A stretch of DNA of 64,000 bases from Solirubrobacter ginsenosidimutans (GCF_027587205.1 NZ_JAPDOD010000008.1:1-64000); one strand, 5' to 3'. Positions 48,488 to 56,982 are shown, counted from the stretch's first letter. The notes: generated from the letters alone by a model not told the origin. Made by a program: numbers and translations.

Positions 48488-49683
48488 TGACCACTGAGTC
48501 TAGGGTGCCGCTTGCGGCGCAGGCTCTGCGGCCAGCGCCGCATCAGCGGCTCGTACGGGAACTTGCCGAGGTAGAGCAGCGCGAGCGCGATGCCGAGGAA
48601 CATCAGGACGCACATCGCGATGAAGCCCCACCAGCTCCCGCCGCCGGGGATCGCCGTGTTGGCGCCGTAGATGCCCGCGATCAGCGCCGGCACGAGGAAG
48701 ACCGCGCTGACGATGTCGAGGCGGTCGTGGAGCCGGTCGGTCTGGGCGCGCTGGCGCTCGGTGTCCTGCGCGGCGAGGATGCCGAACGCCGAGTGCAGGG
48801 TCTCGGCGAAGTGCTCGAGCGCCTTCAGCGTGGCGAACGTGCGCCGCTCGGCGTGGTCGAGCGCGTGGGTGAACGCCCGCTCGTCGCCCTCGGGCGCGGG
48901 CCACTCGTCACGCAGCTTGTCCAGCAGCTCGAGCAGCGGCCCCACCTGGCGGCGCAGGTCGATCACCATCCGGCGCAGATCGAAGAGCGTGTCGCGGCCG
49001 ATCTCCTGCCCGGGGTCGTGGTGGGCGAGCTGCCACTGGTCATACCACGCGTCGAGTGTCTCGATCACGTCGGCGTACTCGATCGCGCAGGCGGCGAGGA
49101 AGATCGTCGCCAGCGTGTACGGGGAGCGTGCGTCGGGGTGCGCCTCCCACACCTCGCGGACGGTCTCCAGCACGCTGGCCGGCGCCTCGGTGGCGAGCCC
49201 GTTCCAGCACGACACGATCCAGTCCGGGCCGACGACGAGCTCGACCGACAGCACGCACACCGTGCCCGCCGTGCTCGCGGCGTCGCCGTCCTCGCGCGTC
49301 TGCAGTGCGACCGTCGACAGCCTCCAGACGCCGCCGCCGAGCGGGTGCAGGGACGGGCGCTCGTTCGGGCGGCGCAGCTCGTCGAGCAGCGCTGCGTCGA
49401 AGCCAGGCGGGAGCGTCCCGCCGGCCTCGCCGGTGGCGAGATCGAACCAGTCCGTCTCGCGCCAGCGCGTTACCGACCGCACCACCAGCCCCGCCTGCTC
49501 GTGCTCGCGCGGGAGCAGGCGGATGAGCTGGGAGCGCTCGATCGTCGCGATGTCCGGGTCGGCGACGAGGCCGCGGGCGTCAAGCGCCGCCGCGATCCGC
49601 TCGCGCGCGGCGGGCGTGAGCTGGCGCTCCCCGAACTCGTGCAGCACCGCGGTCATCGGCATCCAGGTGCCGTCGGAGGTCAT
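48484..49683 (-). CDS. CorA-like divalent cation transporter with YGAN motif
   Basis: 399 residues from ATG 49683. A long cytosolic domain (about 1-325) is followed by two C-terminal membrane helices: 'IVSAVFLVPALIAGIYGAN' and 'GFIAMCVLMFLGIALALLYLG'. The signature after helix 1 is YGAN, not the canonical YGMN of CorA; the GMN loop selects hydrated Mg, Co or Ni, so selectivity may differ. The tail is basic ('RRWPQSLRRKRHPRLSG'). It overlaps larA upstream (ATGA) and the MBL gene downstream (GTGA). Supplying nickel to LarA is an attractive but unproven role. Confidence 0.88.
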   Translation of the reverse strand: MTSDGTWMPMTAVLHEFGERQLTPAARERIAAALDARGLVADPDIATIERSQLIRLLPREHEQAGLVVRSVTRWRETDWFDLATGEAGGTLPPGFDAALLDELRRPNERPSLHPLGGGVWRLSTVALQTREDGDAASTAGTVCVLSVELVVGPDWIVSCWNGLATEAPASVLETVREVWEAHPDARSPYTLATIFLAACAIEYADVIETLDAWYDQWQLAHHDPGQEIGRDTLFDLRRMVIDLRRQVGPLLELLDKLRDEWPAPEGDERAFTHALDHAERRTFATLKALEHFAETLHSAFGILAAQDTERQRAQTDRLHDRLDIVSAVFLVPALIAGIYGANTAIPGGGSWWGFIAMCVLMFLGIALALLYLGKFPYEPLMRRWPQSLRRKRHPRLSGQ

Positions 49684-50933
49684 GCCCCGATGTAAGCGAT
49701 CGTCTGTGGGCCTTCGGGGAGGACGCACACCGACGCGCTCGAGCCCGCGGCCGCGACGGTCGCGGCGATGTCGCGGGTCTGCTCGAGATGGACCGAGCGC
49801 AGCTCGTCGTCGGAGAGGTGCCCGGTGTGCATCACGACGCGCGCGTGGTCCTGGATGTTCGCCTGGATCTGGACCTGCCACTGGTCCGGCGTGACGTGGT
49901 CGGACTGGCCGATCTGGCGCAGGAAGTCGCGCGGGGAGGCGCTGGACTCGAGCAGCTGCCGGTAGGAGCCGTGGCCCGGGAACCCGTCGCGGCACTCGGC
50001 GGCGCACACGATCAACCCGCCCGGCTTGACGACCTTGGCCGCCGCCGACATGCCCTTGACCGCCTGGTAGAGGTTCTGGTCGAGCGGATAGCCGGAGTTG
50101 CTCGTGACGACCACGTCGAACGGCTCGGGTACCGCCCGCATCGCGAAGCGCTGGGCCGCCGCGCACGCGGCCGCGTGCATCGGGCCGAGTTCTCCCGCGA
50201 ACGCCTCGATCACCCGCTGCTCACGGTTCAAGATGACGTCGAACGTAAAGTGGGGCGGCGCAGCGCCACATGCGGCTCTGATGTCCCGGTGGACGGGATT
50301 GTCCTCGAGCACGCCCCACGTGGCCTTCGGGTCGCCGATCCGGGCGGCGTTGTGGAGCACCAGGACCGTGTCCAGACCTGCGAGCCCGGGGGTGACGAGC
50401 TTCGGCCCGCCGCTGAAGCCGGCGAAGAAGTGCGGCTCGACGAACCCGGTCGTGATCCGCAGGTCGGCCTCGACCCAGAGGCGGTTGATCCACACCGGCA
50501 CGCCGTTCCCGTGCTCGCCGAGGAAGACGAGCGAGTCCTTGTCGCGCGCGTCGTGGTTGACCACCCGCACCCGCTCGACGAGCTCGTCGCCCAGCATCGC
50601 CCGGAGCTCTTCGTCGGTGTTGCCGCGGTGGGTGCCGGTCGCGACGAGGATCACCACGTCCTGATCCGGCACGCCCAGCTCGTCGAGCACCGCCGGGATC
50701 ATCTTGTCGCGCGGCTGCGCCCGCGTGCCGTCGCACATCGAGATCGCGACCTTCATACCCGGGCGCGCCAGTTCGCTGAGCGGCGGCCCGGCGACGGGGG
50801 CGCGCAGCGCGTCCCGCAGCACCGCGGCCTCGTCGGCGGCGCCCGCGTGGTAGGCGGGCTCGACCACGGTCGTCCGCTCTTGAGGCAGCTCGACCTCGAG
50901 CCCTCCCGCTCCATACGCCAAGCGCACCTTCAT
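49680..50933 (-). CDS. larA: LarA-like nickel-dependent lactate racemase
   Basis: 417 residues from ATG 50933. The DUF2088 domain has 'VAISMCDGTRAQPRD', 'VILVATGTHRGNTDEEL' (His that abstracts the alpha-hydrogen), 'VNHDARDKDS', 'TTGFVEPHFFAGFSGGPKLVTPGLAG' (second His and the Lys that carries the nickel-pincer cofactor), and 'VVVTSNSGYPLDQNLYQAVKGMSAA'. It should racemise lactate or another 2-hydroxy acid. The maturation enzymes LarB, LarC and LarE are not in this window. It leads an operon with a CorA-like transporter, an MBL hydrolase and a hydroxypyruvate-isomerase-like protein. A TAGAGT hexamer lies 10 nt before the ATG. Confidence 0.9.
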   Translation of the reverse strand: MKVRLAYGAGGLEVELPQERTTVVEPAYHAGAADEAAVLRDALRAPVAGPPLSELARPGMKVAISMCDGTRAQPRDKMIPAVLDELGVPDQDVVILVATGTHRGNTDEELRAMLGDELVERVRVVNHDARDKDSLVFLGEHGNGVPVWINRLWVEADLRITTGFVEPHFFAGFSGGPKLVTPGLAGLDTVLVLHNAARIGDPKATWGVLEDNPVHRDIRAACGAAPPHFTFDVILNREQRVIEAFAGELGPMHAAACAAAQRFAMRAVPEPFDVVVTSNSGYPLDQNLYQAVKGMSAAAKVVKPGGLIVCAAECRDGFPGHGSYRQLLESSASPRDFLRQIGQSDHVTPDQWQVQIQANIQDHARVVMHTGHLSDDELRSVHLEQTRDIAATVAAAGSSASVCVLPEGPQTIAYIGA

Positions 50934-50973
50934 CGAGGCGCGAACTCTAGGCGAACCGGGCAGTCTCTACGGC

Positions 50974-51396
50974 ATGAGCGAGTACTCGATCGTGAACGCC
51001 GACGACGTCACCGACCACTACGAGGGCACCGACGTCCCCGGCGAGTTCCGCCGGCTGACGCCCGCGCTGGGCGCCGAACAGGTCGCGCTGACGCTGATCC
51101 GCGTCCCGCCCCATTCGGACTTCGAGCAGGGGACCGGGCACTTCCACGACGAGATCGAGGAGATCTATCTCGTGACGCGCGGGACGATCACCTTCCGCGC
51201 GGGCGACGACGTCCACAAGCTCTCAGCGGGCAGCGCGATCCGCGTCGCGCCGAAGACGGCGCGCTCGCACCGCAACGAGGGCGACGAGCCGGTCGAGCTG
51301 TGGGCGATCTCCAAGCAGCTCGGCCACGGCGACGCGACCAAGATCGACGAGTTCTGGGAGGCGTCACCGGACGCCGCGCAGACGCGCGAGAGCTAG
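50974..51396 (+). CDS. Cupin domain protein
   Basis: 140 residues. The cupin motifs are 'TGHFHDEIEEIYLVTRGTITFRAGDD' (motif 1, with His-x-His-like ligands and Glu) and 'LSAGSAIRVAPKTARSHRNEGDEPVELWAIS' (motif 2 with a His). It is a single-barrel cupin, probably metal-binding, of unknown substrate. It is divergent from larA (40 bp between starts) and its stop overlaps the convergent TetR stop by 4 bp. Confidence 0.9.
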   Translation: MSEYSIVNADDVTDHYEGTDVPGEFRRLTPALGAEQVALTLIRVPPHSDFEQGTGHFHDEIEEIYLVTRGTITFRAGDDVHKLSAGSAIRVAPKTARSHRNEGDEPVELWAISKQLGHGDATKIDEFWEASPDAAQTRES

Positions 51397-52046
51397 CGGG
51401 GCGCGGGGCGGCGCAGGACGGCGTCGAGCTTCTCGACGCCGAGCGCCGGGACCGGCAGCGGCGTGGCCGCGCACGGGCGCAGGCCGTCGAGCACGAGCTG
51501 CAGGTAGCGGCGCCACAGCTCCGGCTCGACGTCGCGCGAGCGGTCCATCACGGCGCCGACCATGAACTGGATCAGCGGCGCGTCGAGCGGTTCGGCGTCG
51601 GCGCGCACGACGCCCGCGGCCTTGGCGCGGTCGAAGACCTCCGTCACCAGCACGCGCAGCCGCTTGCGCGCCTCGGTGACGCACCCGCCGCCGTGGGCGC
51701 TGCAGGTCAGCAGCTCCTTGAGGCCGCGGTCGCGCGCCTGCAGCTCCGACCCCTTCTCGAAGAAGTACACGAACCCGTCCCACGGGTCCTCCTGCTCGAG
51801 CGCCGCGGACGCGATCGCGCACATCGACGCCAGGCGCTGCTCGAAGAGCGCGTCGATCAGGAGCTCCTTGTCCGCGAAGCGCCGGTAGACGGTGCCGACG
51901 CCCACGCCGGCGTGGCGGGCGATGTCGTCCAGCGTCACGCCCAGCCCGCGCTGCGCGAACAGCTCACCGGCGGCGTCGAGGATGCGGAGTCGGTTGCGCT
52001 CGGCGTCCTTGCGCAGCGGCCGATCGGTGGGGGCGAGAGAGGACAT
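51393..52046 (-). CDS. TetR-family transcriptional regulator
   Basis: 217 residues from ATG 52046. The HTH is 'RNRLRILDAAGELFAQRGLGVTLDDIARHAGVGVGTVYRRFADKELLIDALFEQRL', followed by a helical ligand-binding domain ending 'LWRRYLQLVLDGLRP'. I preferred ATG over the GTG at 52055 because a TATTGT hexamer (52054-52059) lies 7 nt upstream, implying a leaderless mRNA. It is divergent from a DHA2 exporter with two GGAGAT-type repeats between, so it very likely represses that exporter until a drug binds. Confidence 0.92.
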   Translation of the reverse strand: MSSLAPTDRPLRKDAERNRLRILDAAGELFAQRGLGVTLDDIARHAGVGVGTVYRRFADKELLIDALFEQRLASMCAIASAALEQEDPWDGFVYFFEKGSELQARDRGLKELLTCSAHGGGCVTEARKRLRVLVTEVFDRAKAAGVVRADAEPLDAPLIQFMVGAVMDRSRDVEPELWRRYLQLVLDGLRPCAATPLPVPALGVEKLDAVLRRPAPR

Positions 52047-52068
52047 GTCGCACACAATAGTCGGAAGC

Positions 52069-52125
52069 GGAGGAAATATCTCCAGTTCGTGCTAACTTTG
52101 CCGAAGAAACTAGAGAGATCATCTC
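52069..52125. promoter_or_regulatory. Putative TetR operators in the TetR/MFS control region
   Basis: GGAGGAAATATCTCC (52069-52083) and GAGATCATCTC (52115-52125, perfect 5-bp arms) both contain GGAGAT on the minus strand, about 45 bp apart. They flank the likely promoter of the exporter (TAACTT near 52093) and fit two TetR dimer sites. Confidence 0.45.
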
Positions 52126-52153
52126 CACTTCCTCCCCGAAAGCTCCCCGTCAC

Positions 52154-53617
52154 ATGCCTCACCAGAATCCTCACCACGCCCGTCGCTGGGCCATCCTGGC
52201 GGTGCTCGGCATCGCTCAGCTGATGGTCGTGCTCGACGCGACGATCGTGAACATCGCCCTCCCGTCGGCCCAGAAGTCGCTCGAGTTCTCCAACGAGTCG
52301 CGCCAGTGGGTCGTCACCGCCTACGCGCTCGCGTTCGGCTCCCTGCTGCTGCTCGGCGGCCGCATCGGCGACCTCTTCGGCCGCAAGCGCACCTTCATCG
52401 CCGGCCTGCTCGGCTTCGCCGTCGCTTCCGCGATCGGCGGCACCGCCCAGAGCTTCGGCGTGCTCGTCGGCGCCCGCGCCGCGCAGGGCGTCTTCGGCGC
52501 ACTCCTTGCTCCTGCCGCCCTCGGCCTGCTGACCACCACCTTCACGAACCCTGGCGAGCGTGCCAAGGCGTTCGGCATCTTCGGCGCGATCGCCGGCGGC
52601 GGCGCCGCGGTCGGCCTGCTCCTCGGCGGCCTGCTGACCGAGTACGCCTCATGGCGCTGGTGCCTCTACGTGAACCTGCTGTTCGCGATCCCGGCCGCGG
52701 TCGCCGCGTACTCGCTGCTGCACACCGTCGTGCCGGAGCACCGCCCGCGCCTGGACATCCCGGGCACGATCACCGCTTCGACCGGCCTGTTCGCCCTCGT
52801 CTACGGCTTCTCGCACGCCGAGACCACCAGCTGGGGCGACCCGCTGACGATCGCGATGCTCTCCGCGTCCGCGATCCTGCTGACGAGCTTCATCCTGATC
52901 CAGCAGCGCTCGAAGAACCCGCTGCTGCCGCTGCGGATCGTGCTCAACCGCATGCGCGGTGGCGCCTACCTGGCGATGGGCCTGGCCGGCGCGGGCATGT
53001 TCGGTGTCTTCCTGTTCCTGACCTTCTACCTGCAGAACACGCTCGGCTTCTCGCCGATCCAGTCCGGCCTGGCGTTCCTGCCGATGTCGGCGGCGATCAT
53101 CGCGACCGCCACCACCGCGACGACCCGCCTGGTCCCGCGGATCGGGGCGAAGCCGCTGGTCCTGACCGGCATGACGTTCGCCTCGGGCGCGATGCTGTTC
53201 TTCGCGCAGCTGACCGTCGACTCCACCTACGCCGCCCACATCCTCCCGGGCCTCGTGCTGCTCGGCGTCGGCCTCGGCCTCGTGTTCGCCCCGGCCTTCA
53301 GCACCGCGACGGTCGGCGTCGCCAACAGCGACGCGGGCGTCGCCTCGGCGATGGTCAACACCAGCCAGCAGGTCGGCGGGTCGGTCGGCACCGCGCTGCT
53401 CTCGACGCTCGCCGGTAGCGCCGTCACCAGCTACGCGGTCGACCATGGCACCAGCCAGGCCGCGATGGCCGCGGCCGCCGTCCACGGCTACACCACCGCG
53501 TTCTACTTCTCGGCCGCGATCTTCGCCGCCGGCGCGATCCTCTCGGCGCTCGTCCTGCGCGGCGGCGTGCCGCAGCTGGCGCCGTCCCAGGCCGCCGAGC
53601 CGGTCCTCGCGCACTAG
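52154..53617 (+). CDS. DHA2-family MFS drug exporter (14 TM)
   Basis: 487 residues from ATG 52154. 'ILAVLGIAQLMVVLDATIVNIALPSAQ' is the DHA2 motif D1 in helix 1, 'GGRIGDLFGRKRTFIAG' is motif A, and 'GAIAGGGAAVGLLLGGLLTEYASWRWCLYVNL' includes motif C. About 14 hydrophobic segments extend to residue 470. This EmrB/QacA-type pump exports drugs by proton exchange. The divergent TetR gene is its probable regulator. A long inverted repeat lies just after the stop. Confidence 0.95.
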   Translation: MPHQNPHHARRWAILAVLGIAQLMVVLDATIVNIALPSAQKSLEFSNESRQWVVTAYALAFGSLLLLGGRIGDLFGRKRTFIAGLLGFAVASAIGGTAQSFGVLVGARAAQGVFGALLAPAALGLLTTTFTNPGERAKAFGIFGAIAGGGAAVGLLLGGLLTEYASWRWCLYVNLLFAIPAAVAAYSLLHTVVPEHRPRLDIPGTITASTGLFALVYGFSHAETTSWGDPLTIAMLSASAILLTSFILIQQRSKNPLLPLRIVLNRMRGGAYLAMGLAGAGMFGVFLFLTFYLQNTLGFSPIQSGLAFLPMSAAIIATATTATTRLVPRIGAKPLVLTGMTFASGAMLFFAQLTVDSTYAAHILPGLVLLGVGLGLVFAPAFSTATVGVANSDAGVASAMVNTSQQVGGSVGTALLSTLAGSAVTSYAVDHGTSQAAMAAAAVHGYTTAFYFSAAIFAAGAILSALVLRGGVPQLAPSQAAEPVLAH

Positions 53618-53631
53618 CCCCTCCGGGTGAA

Positions 53632-53670
53632 GTGGTCACTTATCCCCCTCCAGCGGGGATGAGTGACCAC
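53632..53670. terminator. 16-bp stem hairpin after the exporter gene
   Basis: Arms GTGGTCACT-TATCCCC (53632-53647) and GGGGATG-AGTGACCAC (53655-53670) pair over 16 positions with one G-T wobble, loop 7 nt. It lies 15 nt after the exporter stop and 24 bp before the start of the next gene. There is no T run, so it could equally be a protein-binding site for the secreted-protein gene. Confidence 0.6.
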
Positions 53671-53693
53671 CGGGGAGGCTAGGGTTCGCGGGC

Positions 53694-54647
53694 GTGAAGC
53701 TCTCCCGCTGGCTAGCAAGCACGGTCGCGACGCTCGTCCTCGCCGCACCCGCGTCCGCCGCGCGGATCCCGACCGCCGACGAGAGCGCCGCCCTCAACGG
53801 GCTGATCGCGAAGATCGACGCCGAGTGCACCCTTGCCGAGCATTCGGTCAGCCTCCCGCTCGTGACCGACGACGGGACGTGGGGGAGGGTCACCGCCGGC
53901 TGCGGCGACGCGTCGCAGGGCGGCGCGGCGTTCCGCGGCCGAGGTGTGTGGGCGCACCGCTCCAGCGCGACCGCGACCGACTGGGCGATCGTCGGCTCCA
54001 CCGAGGCGTCGCGCATTCCACCCTGCAGCGGGAAGAACGGGCTGCTCGAGCTCGTCCCGGAAGCGGTCGTCCGTGACCTGCGCGAGGAGTGCGCCGGCCC
54101 GCCGTCGGGCTACCGGCCATCGCCGGATCTGGTCTTCAGCGTCTTTCGCAATGCGACCCACGAGTACGACTCGATCGGCGCGTCGATCTACTTGAGCTCG
54201 AAGAGCGAGGTCAACGGCGGCGGGTTCGGGCTGTTCTCGATCGATCGCACCGGCCCGCCGACCGCCTCCGGCTCCAAGCCGAAGCTGCGGGACATGACGC
54301 GGGCCTTCGGCAAGCCGCGCCGGACGCGCTGCGGCGCCACGTGGACGAAGCTCGCGCTGAAGGCGACGGCATGCGCGTCAGGCGCCGTGACGAAGCTGAC
54401 GATGGGGGAGCCCTGGCGCCTCTCGCCCGACTCCGAGGACCGCGAGCACCCCGCGAACGCCTACGTGCGGGTGGGGGATACGATCGAGCTCGCGCACTAC
54501 CTCGACCCGCAACTCGCCAAGCTCGGCGCCGACCAGCGCTTCCGGCTCGCGAAGCTCCGGATCGGCAGCGCCGACGTCACGGCGACCGTCGTGACCCGCG
54601 CCGGGCGGATCACGGCCTTCGAGACGTCGATCAAGCAGCGCCACTAG
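53694..54647 (+). CDS. Secreted hypothetical protein
   Basis: 317 residues from GTG 53694, 8 nt after a TAGGGT hexamer (53680-53685). A signal peptide (MKLSRWLASTVATLVLAAPASA) is clear. Six or more cysteines in the mature protein ('DAECTLAEHS', 'TAGCGDASQGG', 'PPCSGKNG', 'EECAGPP', 'TRCGATW', 'ATACASGAV') suggest disulfides. I recognise no catalytic motif. The last part 'LRIGSADVTATVVTRAGRITAFETSIKQRH' could be a beta hairpin. The TAG stop lies within a dispersed repeat, so the original C-terminus may have been altered by the repeat. Confidence 0.75.
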   Translation: MKLSRWLASTVATLVLAAPASAARIPTADESAALNGLIAKIDAECTLAEHSVSLPLVTDDGTWGRVTAGCGDASQGGAAFRGRGVWAHRSSATATDWAIVGSTEASRIPPCSGKNGLLELVPEAVVRDLREECAGPPSGYRPSPDLVFSVFRNATHEYDSIGASIYLSSKSEVNGGGFGLFSIDRTGPPTASGSKPKLRDMTRAFGKPRRTRCGATWTKLALKATACASGAVTKLTMGEPWRLSPDSEDREHPANAYVRVGDTIELAHYLDPQLAKLGADQRFRLAKLRIGSADVTATVVTRAGRITAFETSIKQRH

Positions 54648-54738
54648 GCGGGACGAACGTCAACTGCGCCGGGTGGGGGAGGGGGAGTGGCAGTGCCACT
54701 CGTCCCGGGCTGCCGTGGACCCGCTCGGCTCGCGGCTC
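54644..54738 (+). repeat. Dispersed repeat, copy 1
   Basis: About 95 bp nearly identical to 58963-59059, starting at CTAGGCGGG (which contains the stop of the upstream gene) and including GTCAACTGCGCCGGGTGGGG, AGTGGCAGTGCCAC, GGGCTGCCGTGG and CCGCTCGGC. A diverged inverted partner lies at about 54773-54848 (with CCACTCCCCCTCCCC and GCGCCGAGCGGCGG), so the whole 54644-54848 block can fold into a long hairpin. Confidence 0.8.
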
Positions 54739-54772
54739 CTCACGGTGTCCCGGCGCGAGATTTCGGGCAACA

Positions 54773-54848
54773 GAGCCGCGCCGAGCGGCGGACGACGGCA
54801 GGCAGCAACGGAGGGTGCGCCACTCCCCCTCCCCTCACCGGAGCCGCG
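54773..54848 (-). repeat. Inverted, diverged arm of the dispersed repeat
   Basis: On the minus strand it shows GGTGAGGGGAGGGGGAGTGG, a CTGCCGT element and CGCTCGGCGCGGCTC in the same order as copy 1. The order and spacing match well, the identity is moderate. It ends 34 bp before the helicase stop codon and may also serve as its terminator. Confidence 0.55.
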
Positions 54849-54881
54849 GCAGCGGCCCTCCAAAAGCCAACTCCCGCGGCG

Positions 54882-56549
54882 TTAGCGGCGCTTGCGCGGC
54901 GGCGGCGGGCCCGGGCGGTCGCGCCGCACGGTCGCCTTCTTGCCCTTGATCGTCGACCCGCGCAGGGCGGCGATGACCTCGTCGATCCGCGCCTCGGGCA
55001 CCTCGATCAGCGAGAAGCGGTCGGAGACCTCGATCGCGCCGATCTCGCGGCCCGACACGCTGGACTCGCCGGTGATGGCGCCGACCAGGTCGCTCGGGCG
55101 CACGCCCATGGTGCGGCCGGCGCCGACGAACACGCGCGAGGCGCGAGGATCGCGCTCGCGACCGGGACGAACGCCGCCGTGCGTGCCGCCGCGCTCGCGT
55201 TCCGGCCCGCGGGGCTTGACCTCGGGGATCTCCTCCTCGTCCTCGTCGGGCGAGCCGGCGGCCTCGTGCGCGAGCTTGATCGCGGCGAGGGCGATCTCGA
55301 CGACGTCGTGCTCGCCCGCCAGCGCGTCGACGACGACGCGGAAGCGCTCGAGGTCCACTCCCTCGACGAGGGTCTCCTCGATCGCCGAGCGGGTGAGCTC
55401 GAGGCGGCGGGCGCGCAGGTCGGCGACCGTCGGGAGCTTCTCGATCGTGATCTTCTGCTTGGTGACGCGCTCGATCGTCTTGAGCATCCGGTGCTCGCGC
55501 GGCTCGGCGAGCGTGATCGCGACGCCCTCGCGCCCGGCGCGCCCGACGCGGCCGATCCGGTGGGTGTAGGAGTCGGGGTCCGACGGCACGTCGTAGTTGA
55601 CGACGTGGGTGAGCTGGTCGATGTCGAGGCCGCGGGCGGCGACGTCGGTGGCGACGATCAGGTCGGAGATCTCGTTGCGCAGGCGCGACATGACGCGATC
55701 GCGCTGGTCCTGCGTCATCCCGCCGTGCAGCGCCTCGGCGCGGTAGCCGCGGCCGTTCAGGGTCTCTGAGAGCTGGTCGACCTCCGCGCGCGTGCGGCAG
55801 AAGACGATCGCCGCGGTCGGGGACTCGACGTCCAGCACCCGGCCCAAGGCGGCGGGCTTGTACGCGCGCGCCACGACGTAGGCGGACTGGCGGACGAGCT
55901 GGCCCTCGCTGCTCGACGGCTCGCGATCGATCGTGATCCGCTCGGGGTCGCGCAGGCGCCGGCGGGCCATCTGCGCGATCTTCGGCGCCATCGTGGCGCT
56001 GAAGAGCACGGTCTGGCGGGTGTCGGGCGTCGCGTCGAAGAGCGCCTCGAGGTCGTCGGCGAAGCCCATGTCGAGCATCTCGTCGGCCTCGTCGAGCACG
56101 ACGGTCTTGAGCTCGTCGAGCTTCAGCGAGCGCCGCGCCACGTGATCCAGCGCGCGGCCGGGGGTGGCGACGACGATGTCCACGCCGCGCGTCAGCGCCC
56201 CGAGCTGGCGGGTGATCGGCTGGCCGCCGTAGATCGGGACGACCCGCGCGCCGATGCCGCGGCCGTAGCGATGCAGTGCCTGGGAGACCTGGACGGCGAG
56301 CTCGCGCGTGGGAACCAGGACCAGCGCGGACGGCACGCCGCTGCGATCCTCGCCGAGCTGCTGCAGGAGCGGGAGCGCGAAAGCGGCCGTCTTGCCGGTG
56401 CCCGTCGCCGCCTGACCGAGCAGGTCACGGCCGGCGAGCAGCGGGCCGATCGCCTCGCGCTGGATCGGCGTCGGCTCCTCGTAGCCGAGGGAGGTGAGCG
56501 CCTCGAGCAGCTCGGGCCGCAGGTGGAGATCGGCGAACGTCGTCGTCAT
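54882..56549 (-). CDS. DEAD-box ATP-dependent RNA helicase (DeaD/CsdA-like)
   Basis: 555 residues. The Q motif is 'LGYEEPTPIQREAI', motif I 'AATGTGKTAAFALP', Ia 'VPTRELAVQV', II 'VLDEADEMLDMGF', III 'LFSATM', IV 'AIVFCRTRAEVDQL', V 'DVAARGLDIDQL' and VI 'HRIGRVGRAGREG'. After a helical region and an acidic/basic linker, residues 480-545 form a DbpA-type RNA-binding domain ('RTMGVRPSDLVGAITGESSVSGREIGAIEVSDRFSLIEVPEARIDEVIAAL') and a basic tail. This layout fits DeaD/CsdA, used in ribosome assembly and cold growth. Confidence 0.95.
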   Translation of the reverse strand: MTTTFADLHLRPELLEALTSLGYEEPTPIQREAIGPLLAGRDLLGQAATGTGKTAAFALPLLQQLGEDRSGVPSALVLVPTRELAVQVSQALHRYGRGIGARVVPIYGGQPITRQLGALTRGVDIVVATPGRALDHVARRSLKLDELKTVVLDEADEMLDMGFADDLEALFDATPDTRQTVLFSATMAPKIAQMARRRLRDPERITIDREPSSSEGQLVRQSAYVVARAYKPAALGRVLDVESPTAAIVFCRTRAEVDQLSETLNGRGYRAEALHGGMTQDQRDRVMSRLRNEISDLIVATDVAARGLDIDQLTHVVNYDVPSDPDSYTHRIGRVGRAGREGVAITLAEPREHRMLKTIERVTKQKITIEKLPTVADLRARRLELTRSAIEETLVEGVDLERFRVVVDALAGEHDVVEIALAAIKLAHEAAGSPDEDEEEIPEVKPRGPERERGGTHGGVRPGRERDPRASRVFVGAGRTMGVRPSDLVGAITGESSVSGREIGAIEVSDRFSLIEVPEARIDEVIAALRGSTIKGKKATVRRDRPGPPPPRKRR

Positions 56550-56642
56550 GTTGTCCCTAGGGATAGAAGACCGGGCAGCCGCACCCTGTTAGGGGTGACT
56601 GCCTCGTTGGACGGACGCGCCCGCGCAGGCACCATCAGAGCT

Positions 56643-56741
56643 ATGACCAAGCTCATCCAGCGCTTCCGCAATCGACGCGACGACAACGACCGCTGGCCGC
56701 CCGGCTCCGCCGGGTTCGGCCTGCGCGTGTCCTACGCCTAA
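56643..56741 (+). CDS. Possible small basic peptide, 32 aa
   Basis: A short frame MTKLIQRFRNRRDDNDRWPP ... ending GLRVSYA, starting at ATG 56643 and divergent from the helicase gene. It overlaps the last 4 bp of the minus-strand small gene at 56738. It is basic at the N-terminus and has ordinary codon usage, but no family, promoter or strong ribosome-binding site is visible. It may be chance. Confidence 0.3.
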   Translation: MTKLIQRFRNRRDDNDRWPPGSAGFGLRVSYA

Positions 56742-56944
56742 AGTCCGTTGTGCGCGTTCCGCTTGGGCACGGGAGTGCCTGAGCGGTCCGGGCACGCCAG
56801 CAACGAGGCGGCGACGAGGTCCCGCTGCGACAATGCGCGGCGGGTCTCGGCGACCGTCGGTGACGGCGAGTGCGCGAGCGGTGCGAGCTCGCGAACTTCG
56901 GGGACCGTGTATTCGTGATGCGAGGTGACCAACCTTGCGTTCAT
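56738..56944 (-). CDS. Small hypothetical protein, 68 aa, with its own promoter
   Basis: ATG 56944 to TAG 56738 encodes MNARLVTSHHEYTVPEVREL and continues with 'SPTVAETRRALSQRDLVAASLLAC' to 'KRNAHNGL'. I picked this start, not the longer open frame reaching into the ABC-F gene, because a good promoter (TTGACG, 17 bp, TACCGT) ends 9 nt upstream. It is mostly helical and has one Cys. Lower GC than its neighbours (codons such as GAA, TTG, TCA) hints at different origin. Family unknown. Confidence 0.5.
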   Translation of the reverse strand: MNARLVTSHHEYTVPEVRELAPLAHSPSPTVAETRRALSQRDLVAASLLACPDRSGTPVPKRNAHNGL

Positions 56945-56953
56945 GTTCGTTCG

Positions 56954-56982
56954 ACGGTAGACGAGCCCAGGGGCGACGTCAA
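56954..56982 (-). promoter_or_regulatory. Sigma-70-type promoter of the 68-aa gene
   Basis: On the minus strand, -35 TTGACG (56977-56982), a 17-bp spacer, -10 TACCGT (56954-56959), with the ATG 9 nt further. It is one of the best matches to a housekeeping promoter in the window and points to a short or leaderless 5' end. Confidence 0.65.
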
